Shown one piece after another: positions 1-5,551 of a stretch of DNA of 5,678 nt. Numbering within the stretch: the first letter of the stretch is position 1; each line of letters begins with the position of its first letter. The stretch is from Planctomycetota bacterium (GTDB lineage Bacteria; Planctomycetota; UBA11346), in the NCBI GenBank assembly GCA_013816415.1, contig JACDEN010000213.1, positions 1 to 5,678 on the forward strand, read 5' to 3'. Under the pieces are notes generated by a model. It made no database searches. It worked only from the letters and a program-made list of their open reading frames with translations, and was not told the DNA's origin. Made by a program: the position numbers and the translations under genes.

Positions 1-78
1 GTCCTCCATCGACGTCCGACGTCGCCGGTGCCATGCTCACCCATCCGCCGGCCCAGCCGACCGACCGCCGAACCCCGC
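1..78. other. Left-edge stretch with no assignable gene
   Basis: Two weak possibilities can be seen. On the plus strand, one frame stays open from the window edge to a TGA at 84-86, so this could be the last 27 or so codons of an upstream gene; its residues are Pro/Thr/Arg-rich and match no family I know, and the stop would fall inside the hairpin at 79-112. On the minus strand, an ATG at 34-32 opens a frame beginning MAPATSDVDGG that runs off the window, with only a weak GGTGA-like sequence upstream. A minus-strand start here would fit the terminators at 79-139 separating it from the UPF0178 gene. Neither is long enough to accept as a gene. Confidence 0.2.
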
Positions 79-112
79 TTGCGTGATAAAATGGGCGAAG
101 CCCATCACGCAA
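79..112 (-). terminator. Second hairpin, possible backup terminator after UPF0178 gene
   Basis: Read on the minus strand, an ATGGGC/GCCCAT stem (105-100 with 96-91) closes a TTC loop and is followed directly by TTTT-A, a terminator-like arrangement. The outer bases TTGCGTG (79-85) and CACGCAA (106-112) also pair, so the whole element can fold into a longer stem with a 5-base bulge. It lies immediately beyond the stronger terminator at 113-139, which suggests tandem termination. The T-run is short, so this could instead be part of a larger palindromic repeat. Confidence 0.5.
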
Positions 113-139
113 AAATCCTGGCCGTTTCGGCCAGGATTT
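113..139 (-). terminator. Rho-independent terminator of the UPF0178 gene
   Basis: A perfect 12-bp stem pairs 113-124 with 128-139 around a TTT loop (plus-strand sense), GC-rich at its top. On the minus strand the stem runs straight into TTTTT (complement of 111-115), giving the classic hairpin plus U-tract. On the plus strand it is followed by AGGGGCG with no T-run, so it acts in one direction only. It begins 46 bases past the TAG of the UPF0178 gene and is the natural end of that transcript. Confidence 0.8.
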
Positions 140-143
140 AGGG

Positions 144-183
144 GCGACAAAGGTCGCGGGGGGTTTGGGGGGCACAGCCCCCC
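144..183. repeat. Two further small hairpins in the UPF0178 3' flank
   Basis: GCGAC (144-148) pairs with GTCGC (153-157) around a 4-base loop, and GGGGGGC (167-173) pairs with GCCCCCC (177-183) around ACA. The second hairpin ends two bases before the UPF0178 stop codon at 186-188. Neither has a T-run in either direction. Together with the two terminator hairpins they make the 79-183 gap palindromic almost throughout, which could be an RNA-stabilising 3' UTR or a copy of a dispersed palindromic repeat. Confidence 0.55.
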
Positions 184-185
184 GA

Positions 186-641
186 CTAATAGCCGTGCTT
201 CTTCACGGAATGGATCAGCTTCTCCAATTCCCTCAGATACAGGGCGCGGTCCTGCTCCGACATCGGCTTCTGGCCGCCCTTCACCGCGCCGGCGTCGCGC
301 AGGTACTGCATCAGCTCGCGGCTCGCCAATGCGCCGCCAATCGAGTTCTCGTCATGGATCAACCCGCGGCCGGTGAGCACGCGCGTGCCCTTGGCGATGC
401 AGCGGGCGGTGAGCGGGATGTCGTCGCAGATCACGATATCGCCGCGCGCGGCGTGCTCGACGATCCAGTGGTCGGCGGCATCGAAGCCGTCGTCGACCAC
501 CTCGAGCCGCACCATCGGATCGTTGGGCATGTCCATCCATTGGTTGGCGACCACGGTGACCAGCAGGGCGTGGCGCTTGGCGACCCGGTAGGTCTCGGCC
601 TTCACGGGGCAGGCGTCGGCGTCGATGAAGATGCGGAGCAT
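186..641 (-). CDS. yaiI: UPF0178 (YaiI/YqxD, DUF188) family protein
   Basis: A 151-residue cytoplasmic protein, matching the roughly 150 residues usual for this family (E. coli YaiI, B. subtilis YqxD). The family has a PIN-like fold, but no substrate or reaction is established to my knowledge. Hallmarks seen: the N-terminal DADACPVK block (residues 7-14), VVANQ (30-34), GDIVICDDIPL (67-77) with paired Asp at 73-74, and GRGLIHDENS (91-100). Asp7, Asp9, Asp73 and Asp74 are the obvious candidates for an acidic, metal-binding site (inference). The ATG at 641 was chosen because family members begin a few residues before the DADACP block; the frame stays open far upstream, but that stretch is repeat-derived and unlike the family. 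No clear Shine-Dalgarno precedes the start. It is transcribed alone, away from the cytochrome gene, and ends at tandem terminators. Confidence 0.93.
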   Translation of the reverse strand: MLRIFIDADACPVKAETYRVAKRHALLVTVVANQWMDMPNDPMVRLEVVDDGFDAADHWIVEHAARGDIVICDDIPLTARCIAKGTRVLTGRGLIHDENSIGGALASRELMQYLRDAGAVKGGQKPMSEQDRALYLRELEKLIHSVKKHGY

Positions 642-912
642 GGGCCGAGCATCGGGTGAATCGGGCTCTCGCAATGACGGTGAATGGTTCTGCGTGCTGG
701 GTCCTGAATCGAAGCAATGCGACAGGTGTCCGACGAAGGACGGGGGATCTGGAATGGTTCTGCGTGCTGGGTTCTGCGGCGTGAAGGACGCGGACACGGA
801 GAACGCAGAACCAGAACCCAGAACCGGGGCAATCCCCCCAGTGCGATACGCCAGGCCGGTCCTATGGGGAAAGCATCTCAGCACCGCGTATTCCCGCCGG
901 TATGAACCACTC
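642..912. other. Divergent intergenic region, presumably holding both promoters
   Basis: This gap of about 270 bases separates the divergently transcribed UPF0178 and PSCyt1/PSD genes, so promoters for both should lie here. I could not pick convincing -35/-10 boxes. Frames remain open across it in both directions, but the translations are Arg/Ser/Pro-rich, match no family, and simply translate the repeats described at 682-825. I therefore regard it as non-coding. Confidence 0.6.
682..825. repeat. Direct and inverted repeat cluster
   Basis: A 25-base unit at 682-706 recurs at 752-776 with a single difference, exactly 70 bases on. It contains GGTTCTGCG and CTGGGT. The opposite orientation appears at 804-825: CGCAGAACC (804-812) is the exact complement of 770-778, and CAGAACCCAG (812-821) pairs with 767-776. 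The core GGTTCTG or its complement occurs at 686, 756, 770, 806 and 819. GAAGGACG is also repeated directly (735-742 and 783-790), and GTGTCCG (726-732) is inverted at 791-797. The cluster can fold into a large imperfect hairpin. It resembles short non-coding genomic repeats rather than an operator of a known regulator. Confidence 0.75.
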
Positions 913-934
913 GTGGCTTCCTCGCGCACCATGA
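902..934 (+). other. Possible 10-codon upstream ORF touching the ATG-931 start
   Basis: ATG-902 opens a frame reading MNHSWLPRAP and stopping at TGA 932-934, which overlaps ATG-931 of the cytochrome gene as ATGA, the same arrangement as the junction at 3198. It could be a leader peptide coupling translation to ATG-931. Alternatively, its residues, with a basic Arg, would form a better n-region for the signal peptide if one base had been lost or gained here. With no Shine-Dalgarno and only ten codons it may be chance. Confidence 0.2.
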
Positions 935-3201
935 CAGCCGCCCTGCTCTGCATCGCCGGTGGCCTCGCGGCAGCCGATGCGCCGATCGATTTCAACCGCG
1001 ACATCCGGCCGGCGCTCGAGGGCGCCTGCGTCTCGTGCCATGGCGGGGACAAGCCGAAGGGCGGGCTCGACCTCCAGCGCCTCGCGCCGCCCGACGACCG
1101 CGCGACCTCGCTCAAAGAGTGGCGGCTGGTCGGCACCCTGCTGGCGAATGGCGACATGCCGCCTGAAGACGCCAAGGCGACACTCACTGAGGCCGACCGC
1201 GAGCGGCTGATCGCCTGGATTTCCAGCCTGCGCTACGCCGGTCCCCAGGATCCGGGACGCGTCACCCTGCGCCGCCTGAATCGCACCGAATACGCGAACA
1301 CCGTGCGCGACCTGCTGGGCGTCGACTTCGATCCGACCCAGGACTTCCCGACCGACGACGTCGGCGACGGTTTCGACAACCAGGCCGACGTGCTGTCGTT
1401 GGCGCCGCTGCTGTTCGAGAAGTACACCGCGTCGGCGAGCCGCCTGGTCGACAAGGCGGTGCCGGTGAAGCAGGTGGCGACCTCCGTCGCGGTCGACGGT
1501 TTCACCGCCAGCGCCAGCGGCAAGCCGGTCGACGCGCCGCTCGCCGACGGCGCCAAGGTGCTGCGCGAAGGCGGCGAATTCGCCGCCGCGATCTACGTGC
1601 CGGTCTCGGGCAAATACACCATGAAGATCACCCTTGGCGCTGACAACCTCGGCACCGAGCAGGTACGCGTGGCGGTGAAGCTCGATGGCGAGACGGTGAA
1701 GGAGCTGAAGATCACCGCCTCGCGGAAATCGCGCGCGCCGCAGACCCTGACCCTGGTGCCGCTCGACCGCGGCCAGCATCAGCTCGGCCTGCTGTTCCTC
1801 AATCCGCTGCATCTCGAGAAGGACGGCAAGAGCGGCGACCGCGCCCTGGCGGTGTCCGGCGTCGAGCTGCAGGGACCGGCGCCGGCGGCACCGACGCCGG
1901 CGCAGAAGAAGCTGATGTGCGCCGAGCCGGCGGCGGACCTCAAGCCGCGCGATGCGGCGGCGAAGATCCTCTCCGCGTTCCTGCCCAGAGCCTGGCGCCG
2001 GCCGATCGCCGCCGAGGAGGTCGAACGCCTGCTCGGCGTGTTCGACCAGGCGGTGAAGGTGGGCGATCCGTGGGACGTCGCGCTCAAGCAGCCGCTGCAG
2101 GCCGCGCTGCTCTCGCCCCACTTCCTCTACCGCGTCGAACGCGACCAGCCGAACGCGCCGCGCGCCGTCACCGCGCTCAACGGCTATGAGATCGCCTCGC
2201 GCCTGTCCTACTTCCTGTGGGCGACCATGCCCGACGACGCGCTGTTCGCCGCCGCTGCGAAGGGCGAGCTGGCGAAGACCGACGGCCGCCGCGCGCAGAC
2301 CCTGCGCATGCTCAAGGACGCGAAGGCGCACAACCTCGCCGAGAACTTCATCGAGCAGTGGCTGATGGTGCGCAACCTCGAGATCTTCAAGCCCGATCCC
2401 AGGCTGTTCCCGGAGTTCACGCCGGCGCTGCGCAAGGCGATGGCCGCCGAGCCGATCGAATTCATGGCGACGATGATGCAGGAGGACCGCAGCGTCATCG
2501 AGTTCCTCGAGGCCGATTGGACCATGGTCAACGGCGTGTTGGCGAAGCACTACGGCATGAGCGGCGTCGAGGGCCCGCAGATGCGCAAGGTCGCGATCAC
2601 CGACAAGGACCGCGGCGGCGTGCTGACCATGGCCAGCGTGCTCGCGGTGACCTCGAACCCCGACCGCACCAATCCGCCGAAACGCGGGAAGTTCGTGCTC
2701 GAGCAGATGCTCAACGATCCGCCCCCGCCACCGCCGCCGATGGTGCCGCAGTTGCCGAAGAAGACCGGCGACGCCGCGAACCTGACCACGCGCCAGCTGC
2801 TCGAGCGCCACCGCTCCGACGCGACCTGCATGTCGTGCCACAAGCGCATCGACCCGATCGGCTTCGCCTTCGAGTCCTACGATGTGCTCGGCCGCCACCG
2901 CACCAAGGACGGCACGGCGACGATCGATTCGAGCGGCGTGCTGCCGGATGGGGCGCGCATCTCCGGCGTCCCCGATCTGAAGAAGCTGCTCGCGGGAGAC
3001 CGTCGCCAGGTCTTCCTGCGCTGCCTGTCCGCGAAGCTGCTGACCTACGCCCTCGGCCGCGGCATGCAGCCGTTCGACGAGCCGGCGATCGACACCCTGG
3101 TCAGCCAGCTGGAGCGGGACACGTTCCGCATCAGCTCGCTGGTGTTCGGCGTGGTCGAGAGTTATCCGTTCCTCAATCGCCGCTCCGGAGCCGCCCCATG
3201 A
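913..3201 (+). CDS. PSCyt1/PSD multidomain cytochrome c-like secreted protein (DUF1587-1595-1592-1588-1585)
   Basis: About 762 residues, predicted exported. Domain order (GTG-913 numbering): signal peptide to about 23; planctomycete cytochrome C PSCyt1 at 27-105, with heme-binding CVSCH (39-43) and the GDMPP motif whose Met82 may be the distal heme ligand; DUF1587 at 116-180 (RRLNRTEY); a beta-rich, carbohydrate-binding-like segment at about 196-326; DUF1595 at 351-409 (AWRRP, HFLYR); DUF1592 at 417-549; DUF1588 at 567-667, with its usual run of seven prolines (603-609) and a second heme motif, CMSCH (639-643); DUF1585 at 671-756. Full length, with no breaks. The role of the family is unproven; periplasmic electron transfer or oxidative chemistry linked to complex substrates is an inference. 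Start: GTG-913 gives a signal peptide with an Arg before MTAALLCIAGGLAAADA; ATG-931 is the alternative (756 residues, no basic residue in the n-region). Neither has a Shine-Dalgarno. The stop overlaps the DUF1552 start. Confidence 0.92.
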   Translation: MASSRTMTAALLCIAGGLAAADAPIDFNRDIRPALEGACVSCHGGDKPKGGLDLQRLAPPDDRATSLKEWRLVGTLLANGDMPPEDAKATLTEADRERLIAWISSLRYAGPQDPGRVTLRRLNRTEYANTVRDLLGVDFDPTQDFPTDDVGDGFDNQADVLSLAPLLFEKYTASASRLVDKAVPVKQVATSVAVDGFTASASGKPVDAPLADGAKVLREGGEFAAAIYVPVSGKYTMKITLGADNLGTEQVRVAVKLDGETVKELKITASRKSRAPQTLTLVPLDRGQHQLGLLFLNPLHLEKDGKSGDRALAVSGVELQGPAPAAPTPAQKKLMCAEPAADLKPRDAAAKILSAFLPRAWRRPIAAEEVERLLGVFDQAVKVGDPWDVALKQPLQAALLSPHFLYRVERDQPNAPRAVTALNGYEIASRLSYFLWATMPDDALFAAAAKGELAKTDGRRAQTLRMLKDAKAHNLAENFIEQWLMVRNLEIFKPDPRLFPEFTPALRKAMAAEPIEFMATMMQEDRSVIEFLEADWTMVNGVLAKHYGMSGVEGPQMRKVAITDKDRGGVLTMASVLAVTSNPDRTNPPKRGKFVLEQMLNDPPPPPPPMVPQLPKKTGDAANLTTRQLLERHRSDATCMSCHKRIDPIGFAFESYDVLGRHRTKDGTATIDSSGVLPDGARISGVPDLKKLLAGDRRQVFLRCLSAKLLTYALGRGMQPFDEPAIDTLVSQLERDTFRISSLVFGVVESYPFLNRRSGAAP
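3187..3190 (+). promoter_or_regulatory. Shine-Dalgarno of the DUF1552 gene
   Basis: GGAG lies inside the last codons of the PSCyt1/PSD gene, with a 7-base spacer to ATG-3198. It fixes the start of the downstream gene and, with the ATGA overlap, indicates coupled translation. It is the only textbook ribosome binding site seen in this window. Confidence 0.7.
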
Positions 3202-4547
3202 CCCTCACCCGCAGGAATTTCAACCAGACGATGCTGCGCGGCCTCGGCGTCGCGGTGGCGCTGCCCTTCCTCGAATCCCAGGCATGGGCCGCGGATCCGC
3301 CGAAGAAAGCCGGCAAGCCGCCGGTGCGCATGGCCTTCGTCTCGGTGCCCAACGGGGTGAACATGGCGCATTGGGCGCTGCCGAACGCGACCACGCTGTC
3401 GCCCACGCTGACGCCGCTCAAGGACATCCTCGCCGATGTGCTGATCATCAGCAACTGCGGCCAAGACAAGGCGAAGGCCAATGGCGACGGCGCCGGCGAT
3501 CACGCGCGCGAGACCGGAACGCTGCTCACCGGGGTGCAGCTGCGCAAGACCAACGGCACCGACATCAAGGCGGGGATCTCGGTCGACCAGGTCGCCGCCG
3601 CGCGCATCGGACACCTCACGCCGCTGCCCTCGCTCGAACTCGGCATCGACGGCGCGGCCCAGGCCGGCAACTGCGACTCGGGCTATTCCTGCGCCTACAC
3701 CTCCAACATCTCGTGGCGCACGCCGTCGACGCCGATGCTCAAGGAGACCAGCCCCAAGGCGGTGTTCCGTCGCCTGTTCGTCGATGTGCGCCAAGGCGCC
3801 GGCGCGCAGGCCGCGGCGAGCGAGATCATGCTGCGGCGCAGCGTCCTCGACCTGGTGATGAACGACGCCAAGCGCTTGTCCGCGGACCTGGGAGGCAGCG
3901 ACAAGGGTAAGCTCGACGAGTATCTCGATTCGGTGCGCAGCCTCGAGCAACGCGTCGACAAGTTCGTGGTCGGCGGCGGCGAGGAGCCGACCAAGAACAA
4001 GCTGCCGGCGATCGAGGTCCCCGACGGCAAGCCCGAGGATGTCGACCCGCACATCAAGCTGATGTTCGATCTGCTCGCGCTCGGCTGGCAGGCCGACGTC
4101 ACCCGCGTCGCCACCTTCATGATCGGCAACGGCGGCAATAACCGCGTCTACAGCAACCTGGGGATCAGCGGCGGCCATCACGAGCTCTCGCACCACGGCG
4201 GGAACGCCGAGAAGATCGAATCGATCCGCACGATCGACAAGTATCACGTCGAGATGTTCACCTACTTCGTCAAGAAGCTGAAGTCGATCAAGGAGCCCAA
4301 CGGCACCACCCTGCTCGATAACTGCATGGTGCTCTACGCCTCGGGCACCGGCGACGGCGACCGCCACAACCACAGCGACCTGCCGGTGCTGCTCGCCGGA
4401 CGTGCGGGTGGCTCGATCAAGCCGGGCAAGCCGATCGTCTCCAAGGGCAACATGTGCGACCTGTTTCTGGCCATGCTCGCGCGCGTTGGCGCGACGACCG
4501 ACAGCATTGGGGACAGCGGGAAGATGATGGAGCTGCCGAATGGATAG
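3198..4547 (+). CDS. DUF1552 (HXXSHH) family protein, Tat-exported
   Basis: 449 residues, the usual size for the family. The N-terminus is a textbook Tat signal: T4-R5-R6-N7-F8, a hydrophobic stretch to about residue 25, and an AWA cleavage site after residue 31. The mature part has the family landmarks: VPNGVNMAHW (50-59), GDHARETGTLLTG (found after the first hundred residues), CDSGYSCAYTSNISW, and HHELSHH at 327-333, whose HxxSHH (328-333) names the family. The C-terminus has the usual HNHSDLPVLLAG and GDSGKMMEL segments. The His cluster suggests a metal site, and the family seems related to alkaline phosphatase/sulfatase-like proteins (inference); no activity is established. Tat export implies folding, perhaps with cofactor loading, before crossing the membrane. 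It overlaps the PSCyt1/PSD gene by 4 bases and has a good Shine-Dalgarno, so the two form one operon and probably act in the same extracytoplasmic process. Confidence 0.94.
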   Translation: MTLTRRNFNQTMLRGLGVAVALPFLESQAWAADPPKKAGKPPVRMAFVSVPNGVNMAHWALPNATTLSPTLTPLKDILADVLIISNCGQDKAKANGDGAGDHARETGTLLTGVQLRKTNGTDIKAGISVDQVAAARIGHLTPLPSLELGIDGAAQAGNCDSGYSCAYTSNISWRTPSTPMLKETSPKAVFRRLFVDVRQGAGAQAAASEIMLRRSVLDLVMNDAKRLSADLGGSDKGKLDEYLDSVRSLEQRVDKFVVGGGEEPTKNKLPAIEVPDGKPEDVDPHIKLMFDLLALGWQADVTRVATFMIGNGGNNRVYSNLGISGGHHELSHHGGNAEKIESIRTIDKYHVEMFTYFVKKLKSIKEPNGTTLLDNCMVLYASGTGDGDRHNHSDLPVLLAGRAGGSIKPGKPIVSKGNMCDLFLAMLARVGATTDSIGDSGKMMELPNG

Positions 4548-4549
4548 AG

Positions 4550-4621
4550 GGGATGGCGGGATGGCGGGAGCACCGCAGGTGGGGATAGCGGGATGGCGGG
4601 ATGGCGGGATGGCGGGATAGC
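4550..4621. repeat. 8-bp tandem repeat, unit GGGATGGC
   Basis: Two perfect units occupy 4550-4565. After a 16-base interruption, five more run without a break from 4582 to 4621, of which the first and last read GGGATAGC and the middle three GGGATGGC. The array begins two bases after the DUF1552 stop codon. Period 8 excludes a coding repeat that preserves frame. Such arrays are prone to copy-number change by slippage. Confidence 0.9.
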
Positions 4622-4650
4622 AGAGAATTCCGCGAGTGTGGTGATGTCGC

Positions 4651-4674
4651 TATGCTCCTATGCTCCCATGCTCC
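4651..4674. repeat. 8-bp tandem repeat, unit TATGCTCC
   Basis: Three adjacent units at 4651-4658, 4659-4666 and 4667-4674; the third starts with C instead of T. The unit differs from that at 4550-4621 but has the same length. On the minus strand it reads as repeated GGAGCATA, 22-45 bases past the methyltransferase stop. Confidence 0.85.
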
Positions 4675-4696
4675 CCTCGCGCTCTTCTCCTCGCTT

Positions 4697-5443
4697 TCAC
4701 GCCGCCGCTGCCGCCGCCTTCCTCCGACAGATCAGCATCACCTCGTCGACCCCCGCGCCGTCCACCATCCCGTCGCTGAACTGGAGCGGCTTCTGGAAGC
4801 GCAGGCTGATCGGCAGGAACAGCCGGTTGTAGAAGAACATCGCGCGACGCCGGCAGTTCTTCAGCCACCACATGCCGAAGCGCAGCAGCCAGGTGTTGTT
4901 CGGCTGCATGCCGAAGATCGCGCTGCGCTCGATCGCGAAACCGTGGTCAGCGATGCGCTGGCGCAAGAGCTCCGGCTCGTAGCGGCGGAAGTGGCCGACC
5001 ATGGCGTCGAACTCGGTCCAGCCCGACGGATGGAGCGGCACCGACAACACCAGCGTGCCGCCGGGACGCGTGACCCGCGACAGCTCGCGGAACACCGCCT
5101 CGTCATCGGCGACGTGCTCGACGATGTCGAACGCGCACACCAGGTCGAAGCTGGCGTCGGCAAACGGCAGCGCGGTGGCGTCGCCGCTCTGCGCCAGACC
5201 ACCGCTCTCGGCCAGCCGAGCGACCGCGGGCGGGCTGAGGTCGATGAACGTCGTTCCGGCGATCGGCAGCCGCGGGCGCAGTCCCGGTCCGACCTCGAGG
5301 CGGTCGCGGGCGCCGTCGGCCAGCGCCGACAGCGTCTGCCAGGTGTTGAATCGCTCCGGGGACTGCAGCACCGCATCGCGCCACAGAGCGTCGTAGAAAT
5401 CGCGGTTCACCGTGGTCATATCGACGGCAGCGGGAGGACTCAT
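4697..5443 (-). CDS. Class I SAM-dependent methyltransferase (Methyltransf_11-like)
   Basis: 248 residues, cytoplasmic, no signal peptide. Rossmann-type methyltransferase landmarks: the glycine-rich SAM loop LEVGPG (49-54), an acidic end of strand beta-2 in TFIDLS (Asp68), GDATALPF (87-94), FDLVCAFDIVEH (99-110), RPGGTLVLSVP (126-136) and GHFRRYEPELL (150-160). The spacing from the glycine loop to Asp68 is short, as in some EIGPG-type members. Residues 185-220 are rich in Trp/Phe/Arg/Leu (NTWLLRFGMWWLKNC) and could bind a hydrophobic substrate or the membrane surface (inference). The substrate cannot be told from sequence; small molecules, lipids or glycans are all possible. The C-terminus ends in six alanines encoded by GCC-type codons. 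ATG-5443 gives the longest frame; ATG-5419 (residue 9) is possible, and neither has a clear Shine-Dalgarno. It is single, convergent with the DUF1552 gene and divergent from the gene at 5552. Confidence 0.9.
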   Translation of the reverse strand: MSPPAAVDMTTVNRDFYDALWRDAVLQSPERFNTWQTLSALADGARDRLEVGPGLRPRLPIAGTTFIDLSPPAVARLAESGGLAQSGDATALPFADASFDLVCAFDIVEHVADDEAVFRELSRVTRPGGTLVLSVPLHPSGWTEFDAMVGHFRRYEPELLRQRIADHGFAIERSAIFGMQPNNTWLLRFGMWWLKNCRRRAMFFYNRLFLPISLRFQKPLQFSDGMVDGAGVDEVMLICRRKAAAAAA

Positions 5444-5551
5444 GTCGCCAGCCTAGGGCCGAGCACGTGGGCGCCAGCCTGCTCGACCCGCCGCGCCCGC
5501 CGATCGCGCCATCCTCATTGATTTCGCCCGCTGCCGTCCAGGTTGCTCCGA
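5444..5551. promoter_or_regulatory. Divergent promoter region, methyltransferase and secreted protein
   Basis: This 108-base gap must supply promoters in both directions unless the right-hand gene is read through from elsewhere. It contains a direct repeat CGCCAGCCT at 5446-5454 and 5472-5480 (26 bases apart) and a CACGTG palindrome at 5464-5469 between them. I could not identify -35/-10 boxes, and these motifs may be chance in GC-rich DNA. Confidence 0.35.

Larger units (their letters stand above)
4548..4696. other. Convergent intergenic region rich in 8-bp repeats
   Basis: This 149-base gap lies between the converging DUF1552 and methyltransferase genes. It should contain transcription ends for both, but I see no hairpin with a T-run. 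Most of it is tandem repeats (listed separately). GGGAGCA (4566-4572) is complementary to TGCTCCC at 4661-4667 and 4669-4675, so the two arrays could pair weakly across the gap. Open frames here are translations of the repeats and are not genes. Confidence 0.6.

Noticed and set aside
165..659. Plus-strand open frame opposite the UPF0178 gene
   Set aside because: A mirror of a conserved minus-strand gene; the minus-strand protein has all family motifs and the right length.
682..825. CRISPR-like array
   Set aside because: Only two direct copies plus an inverted one, no regular spacers beyond a single interval, and no cas gene in the window.
625..912. N-terminal extension of the cytochrome protein back to ATG-625
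   Set aside because: It would overlap the start of the UPF0178 gene, place about 96 residues of repeat-derived sequence before a signal peptide, and match no family.
931..981. Lipoprotein signal at the Cys in MTAALLC
   Set aside because: The residue before Cys is Leu rather than Gly/Ala/Ser and the Cys is too close to the N-terminus; an AAADA Sec cleavage site fits better.
642..1187. Upstream extension of the UPF0178 frame on the minus strand
   Set aside because: Family members start a few residues before DADACP; the extension translates the intergenic repeats and the antisense of the cytochrome gene.
862..2898. Long open frame on the minus strand (about 678 codons) opposite the cytochrome gene
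   Set aside because: Its translation is Arg/His/Ala/Leu/Val-rich without any motif, as expected of an antisense shadow in GC-rich DNA, while the plus strand shows five recognised domains.
3162..4373. Long open frame on the minus strand opposite the DUF1552 gene
   Set aside because: Low-complexity composition with no motif; the plus strand encodes a complete DUF1552 protein with Tat signal and HxxSHH.
4700..4720. GCC-type triplet repeat as an independent repeat element
   Set aside because: It encodes the C-terminal alanine run of the methyltransferase and is short; ordinary for GC-rich coding DNA.
4601..5521. Plus-strand open frame opposite the methyltransferase
   Set aside because: Translation is repetitive and Arg/His/Ala-rich with no motif; the minus strand has all class I methyltransferase landmarks.
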